A stretch of DNA of 15,550 bases from Muribaculaceae bacterium (GCA_016292745.1 JAEDFO010000054.1:1-15550); one strand, 5' to 3'; shown: positions 1-8,682, numbered from the stretch's first letter. The notes: generated by a model from the letters alone, not told the origin. Program-made: numbers and translations.

Positions 1-2
1 AT

Positions 3-389
3 GATGAAATGTATATGCTCAGCGTTTCAAGCGGTGAAAAGATAACCACGATTGCTACAGATAATTGGTACCGCCAGTTTGCTTTAAATGCTGATGGGAA
101 TCTCGTAATTACTCGAGAACGAGGTGGTTATTGCATTTATGATTTGTCATATAGCAATGGAAAACCAAAGTATACAATAGTCGATAAGTCGATAGGCTTT
201 ACCTTTTTCCGCCCTGGATACGAAATGTGTTTTGTAGGAAACAATTCAATATGTTTTCCGAGTAATATAAATGATGTGAACTATTTGTTTATCAAGGATT
301 TCACAGGCCGAGAATATTCGCTCGAGGAGCGCATAGCCAATACTCATTTCAATCTTGATGCGGTAAGAACATATCTTAATAAGAAGTGA
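3..389 (+). CDS. 3' part of an unrecognised AT-rich gene, possibly a beta-propeller protein
   Basis: The reading frame is open to the left edge, so the gene very likely starts before the window; the ATG at 9 is only the first in-frame Met. About 129 C-terminal residues are visible. They have no membrane segment and alternate short beta-strand-like stretches with turns (for example FALNADGNLVITRERGGYCIYDL), which resembles blades of a WD40-like propeller, and they end in a charged helix-like tail (LEERIANTHFNLDAVRTYLNKK). I recognise no catalytic motif and assign no function. Base composition differs sharply from the next gene: bases 61-180 count 43 G/C in 120 (36%), whereas 541-600 in the following gene counts 37 in 60. 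Its stop (387-389) lies 5 bases before the ATG of the GH85 gene, so the two may be co-transcribed. The propeller idea is a guess from strand pattern only. Confidence 0.6.
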   Translation, partial: DEMYMLSVSSGEKITTIATDNWYRQFALNADGNLVITRERGGYCIYDLSYSNGKPKYTIVDKSIGFTFFRPGYEMCFVGNNSICFPSNINDVNYLFIKDFTGREYSLEERIANTHFNLDAVRTYLNKK

Positions 390-394
390 GGAAA

Positions 395-2500
395 ATGAAT
401 ACGCGTGCGGTGGCTTTGGTTTTGGCTTTTTGGGGATGGTGCTGCCTCTTGGCTCAGCAACCGCTTAACCTGTGCTGTTTCCCCGACGATATCATAAATT
501 GGTCGCCAGGCAGCAATGCCGACGATGCTTTCAATGTGGCCAAGGTGCCGTTGATGCCGCGCTTTCGTGAACCGGTGCCGATGAAGGCCAACAGCGCTCA
601 GTATTACGACGGCCAGCTGTGCAATGCCTCAATACTCTATCCCATGTGTGGCGAATGCCCGTCGCAGGGCACATCGAACTATGTGACGTATCAGCCAACC
701 TATTGGCAGTATATCGACAAGATGATTTATTGGGCAGGCTCGGCCGGCGAGGGTATAATCAACATTCCGCCGGCACCGTCGACCGATGCCGCGCACATAA
801 ATGGTGTGAAGATTCTGGGCAATCTGTTCTTCCCACCGGTTGAGTTCGGGGGACGTCAGGAGTGGGTGCAGCAGATGCTCACCTGCATCGATGGCCGATA
901 TCCTTATGCCGCAAAGTTGTATGAATTGTGCAGTTATTTCGGGTTTGATGGCTGGTTTATCAACGAGGAGACCGGAGGTGGCACCACAGAGCAATGGTGC
1001 GGTTTTTTCGATGAATTCTACAATGCTGCCGCTGCCGACGGAAACACCTCGGTAGAACTGCAGTGGTACAATGCCCAACAAACTCCCGATGTGGCGTTGT
1101 TGACCCGTAATGCTGCTACATCGCAGTTCTTGCAATATGGCATCGTGGGCGATAACCGTCTGTTTGCCAATATGCTTGGCTGCTCTAAACAAGATACTTT
1201 CTACAAACTATATTCCGGAATCGAGTGCTCGCAGACAGGACTTACCGGCTATGCCGACCAACTGCGGCTGGCGTTCCGCCCTGCCGGCCATGTGGGTAGT
1301 GTAGAGCTGTTTTGCCCGGAGGAAAACACCTGGCGAGCCAATGTGCGCGATTTCCTTGGCTACGGCTCCGATTCCGATGCAGCTTTCAACGCTGCGTGTC
1401 AGACGTTTGCCGACGAGCGCACTATGTGGACCAACTCTACCGGCAATCCCGCAAACCTCGACCTTTACACTTGGCCGGGTATCTCCGGCTGCATCATCGA
1501 GCGCACTGCCATTGCTTCGCTCCCCTTTACCACTAATTTCTGCGTGGGAATGGGGCATAGCCGATATGTCGATGGGGTGGTGCGCGGAGCGGCGCCATGG
1601 TGTCACAGCGGAGTGCAGGGGGTGATGCCTACATGGCGGTATTGGCTCGACGGCGATGCCATGCAGGTGTCGCTCTGTTTCGACGATGCCTTCAGCGGTG
1701 GCAACTCAATCCGCCTTGCCGGTACGCTCGCTCAAGGACTGCATCTGTGGCGCCTTTTCAAGACCGGAATCTCCACTGCCGAAGCTTCGGCTGTGGTGAG
1801 GCTGGCATATAAGACGTCGACTTCGTTGGTGCCGTCGTTGGCGCTATCCACTGCGAGCTCAGTGGCGCCAGATACGTTTCTACAGCCTTCGTCGCTCAAA
1901 GAAATCAATGGCTGGTCAATTGCCGAATACAGTCTCGATGGTGTGGTGGGTAGCACTGTGTATATGCTTGCGCTTCAGCTCGATGCACCCAAGCAGTACG
2001 ACGACTATTGGCTTCATCTCGGTGCTTTGTCGGTGTTGCCTACCGGATATCAGCCTAAAAGTGTAACAGTTGCCGATTTCGCAGTGTCGATAAACACTGA
2101 CGGAGATGCCACCGATGCCCGCCTGACGTGGCACTACGATTATAGCACCGATTTCAGTCATTTCGATATCTTCCTGATTGATGGAAATGGCATCGAGACA
2201 CTGGTGGGACAGACTCGCGACGAGGCATTCTACATAGCGCCGTCGCTGTTCCGCTCGCCATCTGGCATTGCACAGGTGATGCTCGTGCCGGTGCTTGCCG
2301 ATGGCTCTCGGCAGCAACCGCTACGACATCCCGTCGACATAAAACCCTCGGGCGTGATGCCAATCTATCAGAATATCCCCACCCAATGCACCTTAGGCAG
2401 CATTTACACCCTCGATGGCCGCCGTATCAGCTCCCTACAGCCAGGCATTAACATAGTGAAGCAAGCCGACGGCACTGCCCATAAAACCCTGCAACGCTGA
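395..2500 (+). CDS. Secreted GH85 endo-beta-N-acetylglucosaminidase
   Basis: This is a probable glycoside hydrolase family 85 enzyme, which cuts the GlcNAc-beta-1,4-GlcNAc core of N-glycans and leaves one GlcNAc on the protein. The family call rests on the barrel sequence: YWQYIDKMIYWAG, then IINIPPAP, HINGVKILGNLFFPP and YFGFDGWFINEE. GH85 enzymes use an Asn and a Glu two residues apart; here they are N190 and E192 counted from ATG 395. The N-terminus (MNTRAVALVLAFWGWCCLLAQQ) is a signal peptide. The barrel covers roughly residues 50-400, followed by beta-sandwich-like sequence. The last 35 residues (IYTLDGRRISSLQPGINIV) resemble a type IX secretion sorting tail, so the enzyme is probably exported to the cell surface or medium. 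A GTG at 386 extends the frame by three residues and overlaps the upstream stop; I prefer ATG 395 because it gives a normal signal peptide. About 701 residues is within the family range. Confidence 0.88.
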   Translation: MNTRAVALVLAFWGWCCLLAQQPLNLCCFPDDIINWSPGSNADDAFNVAKVPLMPRFREPVPMKANSAQYYDGQLCNASILYPMCGECPSQGTSNYVTYQPTYWQYIDKMIYWAGSAGEGIINIPPAPSTDAAHINGVKILGNLFFPPVEFGGRQEWVQQMLTCIDGRYPYAAKLYELCSYFGFDGWFINEETGGGTTEQWCGFFDEFYNAAAADGNTSVELQWYNAQQTPDVALLTRNAATSQFLQYGIVGDNRLFANMLGCSKQDTFYKLYSGIECSQTGLTGYADQLRLAFRPAGHVGSVELFCPEENTWRANVRDFLGYGSDSDAAFNAACQTFADERTMWTNSTGNPANLDLYTWPGISGCIIERTAIASLPFTTNFCVGMGHSRYVDGVVRGAAPWCHSGVQGVMPTWRYWLDGDAMQVSLCFDDAFSGGNSIRLAGTLAQGLHLWRLFKTGISTAEASAVVRLAYKTSTSLVPSLALSTASSVAPDTFLQPSSLKEINGWSIAEYSLDGVVGSTVYMLALQLDAPKQYDDYWLHLGALSVLPTGYQPKSVTVADFAVSINTDGDATDARLTWHYDYSTDFSHFDIFLIDGNGIETLVGQTRDEAFYIAPSLFRSPSGIAQVMLVPVLADGSRQQPLRHPVDIKPSGVMPIYQNIPTQCTLGSIYTLDGRRISSLQPGINIVKQADGTAHKTLQR

Positions 2501-2576
2501 AGCCGTTGATAGTGGCGTCATAGGACTTCCGGCCAAGTTTTTTCTCCATTAGCGTGATAGTTTGGTGTTTTCTATG

Positions 2577-2584
2577 TAATTTTG
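2577..2584 (+). promoter_or_regulatory. Possible promoter -7 box for the porin gene
   Basis: TAATTTTG matches the Bacteroidetes -7 consensus TAnnTTTG exactly, 52 bases before the porin ATG. No good TTTG lies 19-21 bases upstream (CGTG at 2553-2556 is the best placed), so support comes from one box only. Confidence 0.35.
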
Positions 2585-2636
2585 AAGCCTGAATGCCTGC
2601 CTGCGGAAATGTCGGTGGGCAAGCACAACACAATTG

Positions 2637-4610
2637 ATGATGAGAAATATCTTCATATTACTGTTGGCCACGCTGATGTTGCCATTGGCAGTGTTCACAT
2701 CGGCCAAGAAGCCCAAGATTGCTCCGTCGTATGCATGGAGCATCACCGAGCCTCTTGGCGAGCACTATCCCAGCACAATCGACACGCTGCAGTATAACTA
2801 TCAGCGCCAGGCCGTGCCATCGCTCGTCAGCCATGCCTATGCCACCACTGCCAACCTTGGCGCCGAGGGGCTCAACATGGTTTTCTTCGAACGTGCCCCA
2901 ATGTCGGAATTCTTTTTCAGCGATGCCCTGTCTGCTTGGCTCCCTTCGGTGGCCACACAGCGATACTATAACACTCGCATTCCGATGACTATCCTCTCGT
3001 ATAACACCGGTGGCGGCAAAGAGGCTATGCAAGACCGTCTCAATGCTGTGTTTTCGGGTAATGTGAACAAGCAGATTCAGATTGGCGCCGGCATGGACTA
3101 TATATATTCAAAGGGCGGTTACGACTATCAGGCCGACAAGGATTTCACCTGGAGCGCCTCGGGCTCGTATATTGGCGACCGTTATGAAATGCAGGCATTC
3201 TATAACCATTTCAATTTCCTAAACAAGGAAAACGGTGGAATCACCGACGACCGATACATCACCAATCCGGTTGAGGTTACCGGTGGCGACGACAACATCG
3301 ACCCAAAGTCTATTCCCACAAACCTTACCGCGGCTCATTCGCGTATCGAGGGACAGGAATTCTTCATGAACCATCGCTATAAGGTGGGTTTCTATCGCCA
3401 TGAGCGCGACTCGCTCACCGATTCAATTGTCAGCAGCACATATGTGCCGGTTACCAGTTTCATCTGGACTTTCGATTATCGTGCCGAGAAGCATAAGTTT
3501 CTTAACACCAACGCATCGGAAGATACAGCCTTCTTCAAAAACACATATTTTGCATTGGGCGGCACCGACGACAACACCAAATACTGGCGACTGTCGAACA
3601 CCCTCGGTATCCAGTTGCTCGAAGGATTCAACAAATATGCCAAGTTTGGTCTTGCCGGTTATGTGAAGCACGAGTATCGCCGTTTCACCCAAACTACCGA
3701 CTCGATGCTATATGTTGATAACCGTTCCGTCAAGCTTACACCTTTCCCCGACATCACTGTGCCCCAAACTGCCACCGAAAACCTCCTCTGGGCTGGTGGC
3801 CAGCTCACCAAGCACCGCGGGTCGTTGCTCACCTACAGCGTGTTGGCACAGTTCGGCCTGCTTGGCTCTGCTGCCGGCGATATTGACATTTCGGGCGATG
3901 TTTCCACCAAATTCAAGTTTCTCGGCGATTCGGTGAGTATCACCGGTTATGGCTATTTCAAGAACGTTGAGACTCCATATCTTATGAAGAATTATGTGTC
4001 GAACCACTTTGTGTGGCACAACGATTTCGGCAAAATCAGGCGTTTCCGTGCCGGAGGGCGGTTGAACATACCGCACACCTCCACTCTCATCGATGTGGGC
4101 TTCGAAACACTTGACAACTATATTTATTTCGATAACCAAGGCTTACCGACGCGAGCCGACGGCAACATCCAGGTGTTCAGCGCCACTTTGCGCCAGAACC
4201 TTGCATTCCGTGCCCTCCATTGGGACAACACAGTTACTTACCAGACATCGTCGAATTCTACTGCCATCCCGTTGCCCAAACTGGCTGTATACTCGAACCT
4301 GTATCTTAACTTCAAGATTGCAAAGGTGCTCTCGGTGCAGCTTGGTATGGATTGCAACTACTATACCCGCTATCGTGCAATGGCTTACAACCCTGCAACC
4401 ATGACATTCCATGCGCAGGACGAGGTGGAAGTGGGTAACTATCCGTATATGAATGCCTACGCTACGTTCAAGTTGTCGAAAACCCGGTTCTTCGTTATGA
4501 TGTCGCACATCAACCAAGGCTGGTTCTCGAAAGACTATTTCTCGCTGGCACATTATCCGCTCAATCCCAGCAAGTTCCAGCTTGGTTTGAGCGTGGATTT
4601 CGCACATTAA
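2637..4610 (+). CDS. Putative outer-membrane porin (Porin_10-like)
   Basis: A signal peptide (MMRNIFILLLATLMLPLAVFTSA) precedes about 635 residues of alternating polar and aromatic strands with many Tyr, Phe and Asn residues, typical of a beta-barrel. Examples are QIQIGAGMDYIYSKGGYDY and ASGSYIGDRYEMQAFYNHFNF. The chain ends in a strand (FQLGLSVDFAH) like those recognised by the barrel assembly machinery. Length and layout fit the 'putative porin' family common in Bacteroidales (Pfam Porin_10). The barrel would sit in the outer membrane; its substrate cannot be read from the sequence. A TTG at 2634 could extend the frame by one residue, but two ATGs follow at 2637 and 2640. The next gene starts 17 bases after the stop on the same strand, so the two probably form an operon. 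Another outer-membrane barrel family is the main alternative. Confidence 0.78.
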   Translation: MMRNIFILLLATLMLPLAVFTSAKKPKIAPSYAWSITEPLGEHYPSTIDTLQYNYQRQAVPSLVSHAYATTANLGAEGLNMVFFERAPMSEFFFSDALSAWLPSVATQRYYNTRIPMTILSYNTGGGKEAMQDRLNAVFSGNVNKQIQIGAGMDYIYSKGGYDYQADKDFTWSASGSYIGDRYEMQAFYNHFNFLNKENGGITDDRYITNPVEVTGGDDNIDPKSIPTNLTAAHSRIEGQEFFMNHRYKVGFYRHERDSLTDSIVSSTYVPVTSFIWTFDYRAEKHKFLNTNASEDTAFFKNTYFALGGTDDNTKYWRLSNTLGIQLLEGFNKYAKFGLAGYVKHEYRRFTQTTDSMLYVDNRSVKLTPFPDITVPQTATENLLWAGGQLTKHRGSLLTYSVLAQFGLLGSAAGDIDISGDVSTKFKFLGDSVSITGYGYFKNVETPYLMKNYVSNHFVWHNDFGKIRRFRAGGRLNIPHTSTLIDVGFETLDNYIYFDNQGLPTRADGNIQVFSATLRQNLAFRALHWDNTVTYQTSSNSTAIPLPKLAVYSNLYLNFKIAKVLSVQLGMDCNYYTRYRAMAYNPATMTFHAQDEVEVGNYPYMNAYATFKLSKTRFFVMMSHINQGWFSKDYFSLAHYPLNPSKFQLGLSVDFAH

Positions 4611-4627
4611 CAAAAACAGCATAGTAT

Positions 4628-5440
4628 ATGAGCAAGCCCCTAGTACCCCCGATGCCGCTTTACATTTCGTTGCTCATCATTGTGGTTGCGGCTATGTTTG
4701 TGCTCCGCCGTTGCGGCTCGTTTGCCGCCAACAGTTCCGATGGCGCCGATTCGCTTGATGTGTGTATCGAATACTCTCCGATGTCGTGCTATATGTATGC
4801 CGACACTGTAGGCGGCTTCGGCTACGATGTGTTGCGTTTGGTGGCAAAGCGTGGCGGCATTAATCTGCGCATGCACAATGTGGTGTCGCTCCACACCGGT
4901 CTCGAGGGTCTCGACAACGGCAACTATAAACTTATGGTGGCCCAGTTTCCTGCCACCGCCGAAGTGAAGCAGCGTTATCTGTTTACCGATGCGGTGTATC
5001 TCGACCGACAGGTGCTTGTACAGCGCATCGACTCGCTTGGCAATATTGCCGTGAAATCGCAGCTCGACCTTGCTCAGGACACTATCTACGTGGTGCAGAA
5101 CTCACCGATGTACGACCGAATACGTGCCCTTAGCCACGAAATCGGCGATACCATCTTCATCAAGGAAGAGCCCGACTACAATGCCGAACAACTGATGATA
5201 ATGGTGGCAACAGGACAGATTGACTACGCCGTGGTGAATGCATATGTGGCTAAAAATCTTGTCGGAGCGTATCCTAATCTCAATATTGGCACCAAGATTA
5301 GCTTTACCCAGTTCCAGTCGTGGGCGTTACCACTTGCCGAAACTGCTATTCGCGACAGCATTAACGCATGGCTTGCCGATGTGAAAGCCGGCGAAGCGTA
5401 TGCCGATTTGTGCCGCCGTTATGGTGTTACTGAACACTAA
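4628..5440 (+). CDS. Membrane-anchored solute-binding-like protein (SBP_bac_3 / MltF N-domain type)
   Basis: One N-terminal hydrophobic segment (YISLLIIVVAAMFVL, about residues 12-26) is followed by RR, with no lipobox Cys, so it is probably an uncleaved anchor with the rest in the periplasm. Residues about 43-268 fit a type II periplasmic binding fold of the SBP_bac_3 family: LDVCIEYSP start, GFGYDVLRLVAKRGGINL, a GNYKLMVAQFPATAEVKQRYLFTDAVY stretch, a second lobe (QLDLAQDTIYVVQNSPMYDRI), ATGQIDYAVVNAYVAKN, and a C-terminal INAWLADVKAGEAYADLCRRYG. The lytic transglycosylase MltF has such a domain before its catalytic domain; here the chain ends at 270 residues with no catalytic part. It sits 17 bases after the porin gene and no ABC permease or ATPase is nearby. 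It may bind a ligand, possibly an amino acid or cell-wall fragment, but the ligand is unknown. ATG 4652 is an alternative start. Confidence 0.75.
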   Translation: MSKPLVPPMPLYISLLIIVVAAMFVLRRCGSFAANSSDGADSLDVCIEYSPMSCYMYADTVGGFGYDVLRLVAKRGGINLRMHNVVSLHTGLEGLDNGNYKLMVAQFPATAEVKQRYLFTDAVYLDRQVLVQRIDSLGNIAVKSQLDLAQDTIYVVQNSPMYDRIRALSHEIGDTIFIKEEPDYNAEQLMIMVATGQIDYAVVNAYVAKNLVGAYPNLNIGTKISFTQFQSWALPLAETAIRDSINAWLADVKAGEAYADLCRRYGVTEH

Positions 5441-5487
5441 TATGGCGTTTTTTTCCATCGTTTTGCACCGATTTTGCTTTGTCTGCT

Positions 5488-5519
5488 ATTGTAATCTACA
5501 CTGCGTTTTACTACTTTTA
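5488..5519 (+). promoter_or_regulatory. Possible promoter of the mgtC-like / antiporter operon
   Basis: ATTG (5488-5491), a 20-base spacer and TACTTTTA (5512-5519) resemble the Bacteroidetes promoter TTTG-N20-TAnnTTTG with one mismatch in each box. A start near 5526 would give a leader of about 24 bases. It lies in the 109-base gap after the solute-binding gene. Confidence 0.4.
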
Positions 5520-5549
5520 CGTCGTTAAAGCACATAAATTTCCTCGACA

Positions 5550-6260
5550 ATGCTTCAAACGATTATCAATCAGTTGCTCGACAGCGAAATCACCACCTTA
5601 GGCTCCATCTTCAAGATGTTGCTTAGCCTTGCACTCGGCGGTGCCATTGGCTACGAGCGCAAGCGCAAAGGCCAGATTGCCGGAGTGCGTACGTTTGCCC
5701 TCATTTCTATGGGCGCTACATTGGCAATGATTCTCTCGATATATGTGCCTCAGGAATACCTTGGACTGAAAAACGGAGACCCCGCGCGTATAGCGGCGCA
5801 GGTGATAACCGGAATCGGTTTTCTCGGTGCCGGCGCAATTATTCAGATGAAAGGCTCGGTGCGTGGCCTCACCACTGCTGCCGGAATATGGATGGCGGCT
5901 GCCATTGGCATGTCGGTGGGAGTGGGCATGTATGTAATTGCTGTCGTGTCGACATTGCTTATCCTTGCCACTCTCATTCTCTTCGAACGCTATGAACGCC
6001 GCATAAATCTGGTGCGCGAAACCAAGTTCCTACGCATAGTGGTAAGTGGCGGTATGCCCGACGTTGTGCCATATAAGCAATTGCTCAAGCGCCATCACAT
6101 CCATTTGATGGATGAATTTGCCGATGTGGATTACCGACAGAACACCGCAACCCTGAGTTTCGTGATTCTTCTGCGCGACCAATGCGATTATCGTGAATTC
6201 CTCGATGAAATAGCGGCAATCAACAACACTCTATCAATTTCGCTCTCTAACGAGCAATAA
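5550..6260 (+). CDS. MgtC/SapB family membrane protein
   Basis: The 236-residue protein has the MgtC domain at about residues 20-150. It shows the family signatures LGGAIGYERKRKGQIAGVRT, ALISMGATLAMI, DPARIAAQVITGIGFLGAGA and VRGLTTAAGIWMAAAIGMSVG, in four to five hydrophobic segments of the inner membrane. Residues about 160-236 form a soluble tail (LRIVVSGGMPDVVPYKQLLKRH and onward) that looks like the small ACT-like domain of many MgtC homologues. In Salmonella and Mycobacterium, MgtC is tied to survival at low Mg2+ and to regulation of the F-ATPase; family members are not proven Mg2+ transporters, so the role here is open. The gene is followed after 18 bases by a cation:proton antiporter on the same strand, which suggests a joint role in ion or pH balance. 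I leave the symbol empty because MgtC and SapB cannot be told apart here. Confidence 0.92.
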   Translation: MLQTIINQLLDSEITTLGSIFKMLLSLALGGAIGYERKRKGQIAGVRTFALISMGATLAMILSIYVPQEYLGLKNGDPARIAAQVITGIGFLGAGAIIQMKGSVRGLTTAAGIWMAAAIGMSVGVGMYVIAVVSTLLILATLILFERYERRINLVRETKFLRIVVSGGMPDVVPYKQLLKRHHIHLMDEFADVDYRQNTATLSFVILLRDQCDYREFLDEIAAINNTLSISLSNEQ

Positions 6261-6278
6261 TGCGTACAATCTCAAAAC

Positions 6279-8663
6279 ATGTCGTATTTTTCAACCATAT
6301 CGTCCGACGATGGTGCATTCACTTTAGTCGACAATGTTGAGGCTTCGGCTCAGCACACAATAACCGAGGCTGCTCCTGTTATGCCGGATAGCAAGACATC
6401 TGGCGAGAATCACACCGAGAGCCTTCTCTCCGATTTGGCACTGATACTGATTTTCGGAGCCATCAGTACCGTGGTTTTCAAACGCTTGCGTCAGCCGCTT
6501 GTTCTGGGGTATATTGTGGCCGGTTTCCTCGTGGGGCCACATTTCCTGTATGTACCGTCGGTTACCGACGAGGCTAATATCGATTTCTGGGCACAAATCG
6601 GCATTGTGGTGTTGCTCTTCTCGCTCGGCCTTGAGTTCAGTTTCAAGAAGTTGCTCAATGTTGGTGGCTCGGCAATGATTACTGCCACCAGTTGCGTGGT
6701 GGGGATGCTGCTGGTAGGGCTCGGGCTCGGCCGCTTAATGGACTTTTCGTTTATCAATTCATTGTTCCTGGGTGCCATGCTGTCGATGTCGTCGACAACC
6801 ATCGTCATAAAAGCCCTTACTGACCTGAATATGCGGCAGCGACGCTTTGCTCCGCTCACCTTCGGTGTGCTGGTGTGCGAAGACTTGTTTGCGGTGGTGA
6901 TGATGGTGCTGCTTTCATCAATTGCCATCAACAATTCGTTTGAAGGTGGCGAGCTGGTGTTCAGTATCATGAAACTTCTGTTTTTTCTTGTCATTTGGTT
7001 CGTGGTAGGGGTGTTCTTGCTCCCAACTTTCTTCCGCCGTTTCCGCTCAAGCATCAACGATGAGATTCTGTTGGTGCTTGCCATGGGCTTATGTTTCACA
7101 ATGGCCATTTTCTCGGTGTATTCAGGGTTCTCAATGGCTCTCGGAGCCTTCGTAATGGGCTCTATTTTGGCTGGTACATGCGAGGCTGAACATATCGACA
7201 AACTGGTGAAGCCGGTGAAGGACCTTTTTGGCGCGGTGTTCTTCATATCCGTTGGTATGATGGTCGACCCCAATATAATAATGGAGTATGGCGGTGAGAT
7301 AGTGCTGCTGTCGGTGGTGGTGATTGTGGGTATGATTTTCTTCGCATCGTTCGGCATGATTATCTCCGGGCAGCCACTGAAAATTGCTATGGAAACAGGC
7401 TTCAGCCTCACTCAGATTGGCGAATTCTCGTTCATCATAGCCACCTTGGGCATGAGCCTCGGAGTGCTCGATGCCAATATGTATCCTATTGTGGTGTCGG
7501 TATCGGTGGTTACCACTTTCTTCACTCCATATATCATCCGTCTTGCCGAGCCTTCGTACAATTGGGTGGAACGCAAACTTCCGAAGCGCTTGCAGTGGTT
7601 GCTGTCGCGATATAGCAACCAGTCGTCAGAAATCGACGAGACACGCCGCATATGGCGCCAGATAATTATGCGTTTCGCACTGCGGGTATTCCTTTACACA
7701 ACGCTCACTGTCGCTGTTATTCTCGTATCCGAGTCGTTGCTGTTGCCGTTCTTTGTCGGGCATTGGGGCAATATGGGCAAGCTCGCTTGTGTCGGAATAA
7801 CGGTGGCCGCAATGGCTCCGTTCCTGCTTGCGCTTGCTTATCCCAGTTCAACGGCACGCCAGCGTGCTGAACTCGAGGCCTTGGGCAACAGGTTTGTGGG
7901 GTTCCCACTGTTTGTGTTGCTGGTGCTTCGCATACTTGTGGCGCTCGGGCTGTTGGTATGGTTTATCTCGTCGGTTTACCATAATCTTGCAGGTGTGGGG
8001 GTATGCATTTCGCTGCTATTGCTGGTGTTTATCCTCTTCTCGAAGGATGTTAAGCGCCGTTTGCGAAACATCGAGGATAAATTCATGACCAATCTCAACG
8101 AACGCGAATTGCGCAAGAGCGGCAAGGCCAACAATCTGGTGAGCGATCTGCATGTTGCATATATGACAGTAGGCTCTGATTGCCCTTTTGTGGGCGAGCG
8201 CCTTGCCAATGCCGATATTCGCAAGAATCACGGGGTGAATGTGGTGAGCATACAGCGCGGAGCTCATGTGATTCCTGTACCCGGTAGCACTGAACGCCTA
8301 TTTCCCGGCGATTTGGTGGGTGTGATAGGCACCGACGCGCAGATTGCCGCCATTGTGCCAATAGTAGAGGCCGGACTGGGTAACGATGCCGCATCGGAGC
8401 CGCAGGCCGAGGTGAAATTCACTCACTTCACCGTGGCATTCGAGTCGCCGCTGGTGGGGCAGAGCCTTGCAACGTCTAACCTGCGTGATGGCTACTCATC
8501 GTTGCTTGTTGCCGTTCAGCGTGGCGATGATGAGTTTATCAAACCCACCGGCAACGTGGTGTTCCGTCCCGGTGATGTGCTATGGCTCGTGGGCGATATG
8601 GCCAAAATCGAAGTCTTAAAGCAGATGCGAATCCCTATAGATACTCACATGACAAATAATTAG
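6279..8663 (+). CDS. CPA2-family cation:proton antiporter with two RCK_C domains
   Basis: An inner-membrane monovalent cation (K+ or Na+)/H+ exchanger of the Kef/RosB type. After an unusually long polar start of about 48 residues come the Na+/H+ exchanger segments (about 50-425), with GYIVAGFLVGP at 77-87, SSTTIV at 171-176, an acidic pair in VCEDLFAV (E201, D202) at the spot where CPA2 transporters carry their ion-binding Asp, and GEFSFIIATLGMSLG. About four more hydrophobic segments follow at about 465-600. The C-terminus has two RCK_C/TrkA_C domains at about 623-700 and 709-790, each ending in a PGD motif (LFPGDLVGVIG, FRPGDVLWLVGD); such domains usually bind a regulatory ligand. No Rossmann RCK_N domain is seen. 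Total length is 794 residues. It starts 18 bases after the MgtC-like gene, so the two are probably one transcript. Met35 is an alternative start that would shorten the odd leader. The ion carried cannot be fixed from sequence. Confidence 0.9.
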   Translation: MSYFSTISSDDGAFTLVDNVEASAQHTITEAAPVMPDSKTSGENHTESLLSDLALILIFGAISTVVFKRLRQPLVLGYIVAGFLVGPHFLYVPSVTDEANIDFWAQIGIVVLLFSLGLEFSFKKLLNVGGSAMITATSCVVGMLLVGLGLGRLMDFSFINSLFLGAMLSMSSTTIVIKALTDLNMRQRRFAPLTFGVLVCEDLFAVVMMVLLSSIAINNSFEGGELVFSIMKLLFFLVIWFVVGVFLLPTFFRRFRSSINDEILLVLAMGLCFTMAIFSVYSGFSMALGAFVMGSILAGTCEAEHIDKLVKPVKDLFGAVFFISVGMMVDPNIIMEYGGEIVLLSVVVIVGMIFFASFGMIISGQPLKIAMETGFSLTQIGEFSFIIATLGMSLGVLDANMYPIVVSVSVVTTFFTPYIIRLAEPSYNWVERKLPKRLQWLLSRYSNQSSEIDETRRIWRQIIMRFALRVFLYTTLTVAVILVSESLLLPFFVGHWGNMGKLACVGITVAAMAPFLLALAYPSSTARQRAELEALGNRFVGFPLFVLLVLRILVALGLLVWFISSVYHNLAGVGVCISLLLLVFILFSKDVKRRLRNIEDKFMTNLNERELRKSGKANNLVSDLHVAYMTVGSDCPFVGERLANADIRKNHGVNVVSIQRGAHVIPVPGSTERLFPGDLVGVIGTDAQIAAIVPIVEAGLGNDAASEPQAEVKFTHFTVAFESPLVGQSLATSNLRDGYSSLLVAVQRGDDEFIKPTGNVVFRPGDVLWLVGDMAKIEVLKQMRIPIDTHMTNN

Positions 8664-8682
8664 AGAAAAATTCGGCAATTGC

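Noticed and set aside
386..394. GTG start for the GH85 gene overlapping the upstream stop
   Set aside because: It adds only MRK before the ATG at 395, which already gives a normal signal peptide; still possible but less likely.
2490..2545. Small inverted repeats after the GH85 gene (CAACG/CGTTG and ACTT/AAGT followed by six T's)
   Set aside because: Stems of only 4-5 base pairs; not enough to call a terminator.
6491..7411. Long minus-strand open frame of 306 codons opposite the antiporter
   Set aside because: The translation is Ser/Thr/Ile/Pro-rich with no domain, and it lies wholly inside a well-recognised gene; it is an artefact of the codon pattern of the coding strand.
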